From: an uncultured Catenibacterium sp.
Lineage (GTDB): Bacteria; Bacillota_I; Bacilli_A; Erysipelotrichales; Coprobacillaceae
Reading direction: 5' to 3'
NCBI RefSeq assembly: GCF_900764565.1
Contig: NZ_CAAFOM010000250.1
Coordinates: 1 to 8,738, forward strand
DNA: 8,738 nt
The translations under genes were made by a program, and so were the position numbers. Under the pieces are notes generated by a model that worked only from the letters and a program-made list of their open reading frames with translations, was not told where the DNA came from and ran no database searches. Shown one piece after another: positions 5,382-8,738 of this stretch (positions are counted from its first letter, which is position 1; every line of letters begins with the position of its first letter).

Positions 5382-6068
5382 ATGGTTAGACCAAAGAGAT
5401 CAAGGACAATTACAGGTGTTCCAGATTACAATATGTTTGTACCTGATGGTATTCCTCAAAGAGGCTATATAGAACTTGCACTCGATGAATTTGAAGTCAT
5501 TCGCTTGATTGACTATAAATCCTATACCCATGCACAAGCAGCTAGAAAAATGAATATCTCACGTACAACAGTCACTGAAATATATGCCAAAGCAAGAAAA
5601 AAGATAGCACGTAGTATAATGGAAGGCTATCCTTTAAGAATTGAATGTAATGAATGTATTAAAAAGACAGGACACCCTGTAATAGATGTAAAAGGAGAAC
5701 ACATTATGAGAATTGCAGTAACTTATGAAAATGAAACAGTTTTTCCACACTTTGGTAAAACTTCACAGTTTAAACTATATGATATTGAAAACAATGAAAT
5801 CAAAGAATCACAGGTTGTAGGTACAGAAGGATTAGGTCATGGCGCATTAGCTATCTTATTATCTAATATGAATGTAGATGTATTGATCTGTGGTGGTATT
5901 GGTAGAGGTGCTATTATGGCATTAAGTGGAGCTAATATTAATGTGATTGGTGGCGTAACAGGTGATTGTGATACTGCAGTCAAAGCTTACTTAGCTGGTA
6001 CATTAACTCCTGATGCAGAACCTACTTGTGGATGCAGTCATGATAATTGTGAATGTCACCATGAATAG
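5382..6068 (+). CDS. UPF0251 (DUF134) HTH protein fused to a NifX/NifB-type domain
   Basis: The 228-residue protein joins two families. Residues 1-90 form a UPF0251/DUF134 predicted DNA-binding domain with a sigma-70 region 4-like helix-turn-helix (about 48-72, THAQAARKMNISRTTVTEIY). A CNEC cysteine pair (89, 92) follows. Residues 109-207 match the dinitrogenase iron-molybdenum cofactor domain shared by NifX, NifY and the NifB C-terminus (MRIAVTYEN, FPHFGKTSQF, VDVLICGGIGRGA). The tail, CGCSHDNCECHHE, has four Cys and three His and probably binds metal. Homologous domains handle metal clusters, so a metal- or redox-linked regulator is plausible. No nitrogenase genes are present. The start is set by GGAGGAG (5372-5378). 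An internal ribosome binding site and ATG lie exactly at the domain junction. No terminator is visible before the tRNA promoter. Confidence 0.88.
   Translation: MVRPKRSRTITGVPDYNMFVPDGIPQRGYIELALDEFEVIRLIDYKSYTHAQAARKMNISRTTVTEIYAKARKKIARSIMEGYPLRIECNECIKKTGHPVIDVKGEHIMRIAVTYENETVFPHFGKTSQFKLYDIENNEIKESQVVGTEGLGHGALAILLSNMNVDVLICGGIGRGAIMALSGANINVIGGVTGDCDTAVKAYLAGTLTPDAEPTCGCSHDNCECHHE
5691..5708 (+). promoter_or_regulatory. Internal ribosome binding site and ATG at the NifX domain
   Basis: AAAGGAG (5691-5697) stands 8 nt before an in-frame ATG (5706-5708) that encodes Met109, the first residue of the NifX-type domain (MRIAVTYEN). Initiation here would yield a free 120-residue NifX-like protein with the metal-binding tail. 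Confidence 0.55.
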
Positions 6069-6071
6069 TAA

Positions 6072-6100
6072 TTGACAAATAAATAAAACGAGAATAAAAT
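6072..6100 (+). promoter_or_regulatory. Promoter of tRNA-Leu
   Basis: A perfect TTGACA (6072-6077) is 17 bp from TAAAAT (6095-6100). The start would be near 6107, 8 nt before the mature tRNA. It starts 3 nt after the stop codon of the preceding gene and closely resembles the promoter at 7478-7506. Confidence 0.85.
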
Positions 6101-6114
6101 CAACACTGTTGAAT

Positions 6115-6198
6115 GCTCGGATGGTGGAATGGTAGACACGCCAGTTTCAGGTACTGGTGGTTTATGCCGTGTGGGTTCAAATCCCATTCCGAGCACCA
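6115..6198 (+). tRNA. tRNA-Leu (anticodon CAG)
   Basis: An 84-nt class II tRNA with encoded CCA. The acceptor stem is GCTCGGA/TCCGAGC with discriminator A6195. The anticodon stem CCAGT (6141-6145)/ACTGG (6153-6157) holds loop TTCAGGT, giving anticodon CAG (6148-6150), which reads CUG. A long variable arm lies at 6158-6170, and the T-arm is GTGGG-TTCAAAT-CCCAT (6171-6187). The long variable arm plus CAG identify leucine. Confidence 0.96.
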
Positions 6199-6199
6199 A

Positions 6200-6245
6200 T
6201 GGTCTAAGACGTGGGAGACCACGTTTTTTTGATAAGAGGAGGTCT
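6200..6245 (+). promoter_or_regulatory. Mutually exclusive pairings around the read-through terminator
   Basis: AGACC (6216-6220), in the loop and 3' arm of the terminator, can pair with GGTCT at 6201-6205 (6 bp if T6200-A6221 is included) or with GGTCT at 6241-6245, which overlaps the end of the AGGAGG ribosome binding site (6237-6242). The first pairing would break the terminator; the second could mask translation. The stems are short, and function is inferred. Confidence 0.3.
6209..6230 (+). terminator. Hairpin with T-tract between tRNA-Leu and the first SGNH gene
   Basis: ACGTGG/CCACGT closes a GAGA loop and is followed by T residues to 6230. It ends only 17 nt before the next ATG, leaving no room for another promoter, so expression of the SGNH gene probably depends on read-through. 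The same 6-bp stem recurs before the second SGNH gene (7512-7527). Confidence 0.8.
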
Positions 6246-6247
6246 AT

Positions 6248-7471
6248 ATGAAAAGGTTATTAGGTTTATTCCTTACCTTTGTACTTTGTATAAGCCTGAC
6301 TCCATCTGTTGATGCTTATTCCAATGATCTTGTACAGTTCATTGGTGATTCATATACACAAGGTTATACTAGTGAAGGTATGGTTGTGGGATATAATTTA
6401 TGGTATGTTCAGGTATGCCGTAAAGCACATCTCAAATATACAGCAGCGTCGTATGGTGGTGTAGGATTTGTGAAGGACTCTGATGGTCGTACATTCAGTA
6501 CTTTATTAGATGAAGGTAAAGGTAAGAGAAATGCGAAATATGTAGTCATTACAGGTGGCTATAATGACAAGGGTTATTCTTATAAGACAATTAAGAATAA
6601 GGTTTATGAAACAGTAAAAAAAGCACAGACACTCTATCCTAAAGCAAAGGTTTATGTAGGGATGACAGGAGACTCTGTAAATAAGCACTTTAAGACTGTT
6701 ATACAGGCGTATAAGGATGGTACAAAAGCAGCAGGAGGTATTTATATCACTAATAGTGAAAATGCCTTAAATGGCAATCCAAACTATTTCTCAACTGATG
6801 GACATCATCCTAATAAATACGGACACCGTGCACTTGGTGAAACAATAGGTGGTTATTTCATGAAATGTAATAATGTACCTGTTTATACAAAAGGTGCTTC
6901 TATTAAGATTGGTGCAGGTATTTATGCAATTAAGAATAGACGCTTTATTAATATCACAGGTCTTTATGATAACTATTATATGGTCAATGGTATCGTAGAT
7001 ACATCTAAGACAGGTATTGTAGAAAATGATGGTGAATACTATAAGGTCAATGAAGGTAAAGTAGATACATCTTATACAGGTATCTGGTCTTATAATGATC
7101 AGCAGTATTATCTTGCAAATGGTCATACTGATAAGACAATGACTGGTTCTGTAAAAGCAAACAAAACATGGTATTATGTAGAAAATGGTGTTGTTGCGAA
7201 TAAGGATACTTTAATGCAGATTGATAATCAGTGGTATTATGTACACCAAGGTAAGATGGATTCTAGCTATACTGGTTTAGTAGATTATAATGGGCAGAGC
7301 TATTATGTCGTAAATGGTATGGTGGACTTTAGTAAGACAGGTATGATTCATATGAATGGTAAGCTATGTTATATTAAGAATGGTGTTTTAGAGGACAGTT
7401 ATAGTAACTCTAATCTTTATAATGGTTCATGGTATTATATTCATGGTGATGAAATTCGTTGGTTAAAGTAA
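6248..7471 (+). CDS. Secreted SGNH/GDSL hydrolase with C-terminal wall-binding-like repeats, copy 1
   Basis: The 407-residue protein has a signal peptide (residues 1-23, likely cleavage after VDA). An SGNH hydrolase domain covers about 27-207. Its blocks are GDS with nucleophile Ser35, YGG (69-71) for the oxyanion hole, GGYND with Asn106, and DGHH with Asp184 and His187, so the catalytic set is complete. From about 218 to the end there are about seven degenerate 20-22-residue units of the form WYYVxNGxVDxSYTGL, rich in Tyr, Trp and Gly, like choline- or glucan-binding repeats. No LPXTG anchor is present. The protein is probably an esterase or deacetylase acting on cell-surface or external polysaccharide; the substrate is unknown. 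AGAGGAGG (6235-6242) sets the start. The gene follows tRNA-Leu and its terminator and is paralogous to the next gene. Confidence 0.9.
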   Translation: MKRLLGLFLTFVLCISLTPSVDAYSNDLVQFIGDSYTQGYTSEGMVVGYNLWYVQVCRKAHLKYTAASYGGVGFVKDSDGRTFSTLLDEGKGKRNAKYVVITGGYNDKGYSYKTIKNKVYETVKKAQTLYPKAKVYVGMTGDSVNKHFKTVIQAYKDGTKAAGGIYITNSENALNGNPNYFSTDGHHPNKYGHRALGETIGGYFMKCNNVPVYTKGASIKIGAGIYAIKNRRFINITGLYDNYYMVNGIVDTSKTGIVENDGEYYKVNEGKVDTSYTGIWSYNDQQYYLANGHTDKTMTGSVKANKTWYYVENGVVANKDTLMQIDNQWYYVHQGKMDSSYTGLVDYNGQSYYVVNGMVDFSKTGMIHMNGKLCYIKNGVLEDSYSNSNLYNGSWYYIHGDEIRWLK

Positions 7472-7477
7472 ATCGTG

Positions 7478-7506
7478 TTGACAAAAATATAAAACAAGAA
7501 TATATA
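7478..7506 (+). promoter_or_regulatory. Promoter of the second SGNH gene
   Basis: A perfect TTGACA (7478-7483) is 17 bp from TATATA (7501-7506; the TA repeat continues to 7508). The spacer matches that of the tRNA-Leu promoter at 14 of 17 positions. Predicted transcription starts almost at the hairpin base, near 7513. Confidence 0.75.
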
Positions 7507-7511
7507 TAGAA

Positions 7512-7532
7512 ACGTGGTTATCCACGTTTTTT
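7512..7532 (+). terminator. Promoter-proximal terminator-like hairpin before the second SGNH gene
   Basis: ACGTGG (7512-7517), a TTAT loop and CCACGT (7522-7527) are followed by T residues to 7532. It has the structure of an intrinsic terminator, but the predicted transcript begins at its base, so full termination is doubtful. It may instead be a 5' stabilising hairpin or a relic of a tRNA terminator. Confidence 0.6.
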
Positions 7533-7549
7533 AATATGGAGGGAAATTT

Positions 7550-8738
7550 ATGAAAAGGTTGATAGGTGTTTTCATTTTCTTACTTATATGTATGAGTTCA
7601 CCTGTTTATGCAGATAATCATGATCTTGTACAATATATTGGAGATTCATATACTGAAGGTTATTCTAGTGATGGCATGATTACAGGCGATGATGTATGGT
7701 ATGCTCAAGCAAGTCATAAAGCAGGACTTGATTATACACAGGAATCTTATGGTGGTATAGGATTTGTCGCCAAGTTATCTGATAAGACATTTAGTACTTT
7801 ATTAGATGATGGAGAAGGAAAAGATGCAAAATATGTTGTTATTGCAGGTGGCTATAATGATATGGCTTATTCCTATGACACTATTAAGAATAAAGTCTAT
7901 GAAACAGTAAAAAAAGCACAAAGATTATATCCTGATGCAAAGATTCTTGTAGGCATGACAGGGGATGCAACAAGCAATCGAACACGTTTTAAGAATGTCA
8001 TTCAGGGATATAAAGATGGTACAAAAGAAGCAGGTGGTATTTATATCACCAATAGTGAATATGCCTTAAATGGCAATAAGAATTACTTCGCATCAGATGG
8101 TTATCATCCTAATGTGAAAGGTCATCATGCCATTGGTGAAACAATTGGTGGCTATTTAATGAAATGTGAGGATATAAGAGTCAATTCTTATGCTTCTACT
8201 ATTACTATAGGAGCAGGGACTTATGCCACTTCAAATGGTCATTTTATGAATACAACAGGTATTTATCATAATTACTATATGGTAGATGGTATTGTGGATC
8301 AGTCTATTACAGCTGCTATTAAGTATAAGGATGAATATTATAAAGTAGATGCAGGTAGAGTGGATACATCTTACACTGGTCCATGGACTTATAATGGAAC
8401 AACCTATTATTTAATCAATGGTCATACAAATAAGAATATGAAAGGACCAGTCAAGTATAAAGATTGCTGGTATTATGTAGAAAATGGTATTGTAATCAAC
8501 AAGAATATAGTCGTGTACTTCAATGGTGACTGGTATTATATTCATAATGGTAAGCTTGATAAGGATTATACAGGTTTAGCAGACTATAATGGGAAGACAT
8601 ATTATATCGTCAATGGTAAAGTGAATAGTTCATGTAATGGATTAACTTATATCAATGGTGAATGGTGTTATCTAGTCAATGGTGTATTAGATACAAGTTA
8701 TAATAATCTTATTCTTTATAATGGTACATGGTATTATG
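7550..8738 (+). CDS. Secreted SGNH/GDSL hydrolase with wall-binding-like repeats, copy 2 (3' end outside window)
   Basis: The frame is open from ATG 7550 to the window end (396 codons, no stop). GGAGGG (7538-7543) precedes it by 6 nt. It parallels the preceding gene throughout: signal peptide (about 1-21, after VYA), GDS with Ser33, YGG (67-69), GGYND with Asn103, DGYH with Asp183 and His186, then the same series of Tyr/Trp-rich repeats in the same order. The last visible residues, LYNGTWYY, align with LYNGSWYY of copy 1, which ends 11 residues later, so only a few residues are probably missing. Differences include a small insertion near residue 141 (DATSNRTRF versus DSVNKHF) and the loss of one residue near 76-79. 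Both copies keep all catalytic residues, so both are probably functional and may differ in substrate. It has its own promoter and lacks the tRNA found before copy 1. Confidence 0.9.
   Translation, partial: MKRLIGVFIFLLICMSSPVYADNHDLVQYIGDSYTEGYSSDGMITGDDVWYAQASHKAGLDYTQESYGGIGFVAKLSDKTFSTLLDDGEGKDAKYVVIAGGYNDMAYSYDTIKNKVYETVKKAQRLYPDAKILVGMTGDATSNRTRFKNVIQGYKDGTKEAGGIYITNSEYALNGNKNYFASDGYHPNVKGHHAIGETIGGYLMKCEDIRVNSYASTITIGAGTYATSNGHFMNTTGIYHNYYMVDGIVDQSITAAIKYKDEYYKVDAGRVDTSYTGPWTYNGTTYYLINGHTNKNMKGPVKYKDCWYYVENGIVINKNIVVYFNGDWYYIHNGKLDKDYTGLADYNGKTYYIVNGKVNSSCNGLTYINGEWCYLVNGVLDTSYNNLILYNGTWYY

Noticed and set aside
6115..6198. tRNA-Leu as an integration site for a mobile element.
   Set aside because: No integrase, no repeat of the tRNA 3' end later in the window and no phage or conjugation genes; the SGNH paralogues are better explained by local duplication.
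6506..7126. Two minus-strand open frames opposite the first SGNH gene (6506-6688 and 6791-7126).
   Set aside because: Their Ile/Thr/Cys-rich composition is what antisense reading of AT-rich coding DNA gives, and the plus-strand frame has a full domain structure.
7518..7526. DnaA-box-like TTATCCACG in the leader of the second SGNH gene.
   Set aside because: It has a mismatch at the last base and is fully explained as loop and 3' arm of the ACGTGG/CCACGT hairpin.

Overview
The window looks like chromosomal DNA from a low-GC Gram-positive bacterium (Bacillota). The AT-rich sequence, strong AGGAGG-type ribosome binding sites, compact GNRA-loop or short-loop intrinsic terminators with T-tracts, a cre-like CcpA site, an RpiR regulator next to a 6-phospho-beta-glucosidase, and secreted proteins with aromatic cell-wall-binding-like repeats all fit this. 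The protein style resembles gut Erysipelotrichia, but that placement is inference.

Layout. The window opens in the 3' end of a 5S rRNA (+), so an rRNA operon ends here, followed by its terminator. A membrane-anchored or exported alpha/beta hydrolase (-) comes next. A 309-bp intergenic region then carries its own promoter, a strongly folding candidate small RNA (+) and that RNA's terminator. An RpiR-family regulator (-) is divergent from a GH1 6-phospho-beta-glucosidase (+). Their shared 122-bp control region holds two promoters and three helically phased copies of one palindromic operator, so the pair is a self-contained sugar-phosphate-responsive module. No PTS transporter is visible here.

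A 324-bp intergenic region follows. It contains the glucosidase terminator, three head-to-tail perfect matches to the DnaA box, an inverted repeat, a promoter and a CcpA-type cre site. It leads into a GHMP/galactokinase-like protein in which both residues expected to drive catalysis appear substituted (Arg to Lys, Asp to Asn). After a terminator there is a UPF0251 HTH protein fused to a NifX/NifB-type dinitrogenase-cofactor domain. It has a palindromic operator at its own promoter and a second ribosome binding site plus ATG exactly at the domain junction.

The right-hand third is a duplication. Copy 1 is a promoter, tRNA-Leu(CAG), an ACGTGG/CCACGT hairpin with a T-tract, then a secreted SGNH/GDSL hydrolase with C-terminal wall-binding-like repeats. 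Copy 2 has a similar promoter, the same hairpin stem and a paralogous SGNH gene, but no tRNA. Copy 2 runs off the end of the window. The shared promoter and hairpin show that the duplication (or a later tRNA gain or loss) involved the regulatory leader as well as the coding sequence. No mobile element, CRISPR array or phage gene was seen.
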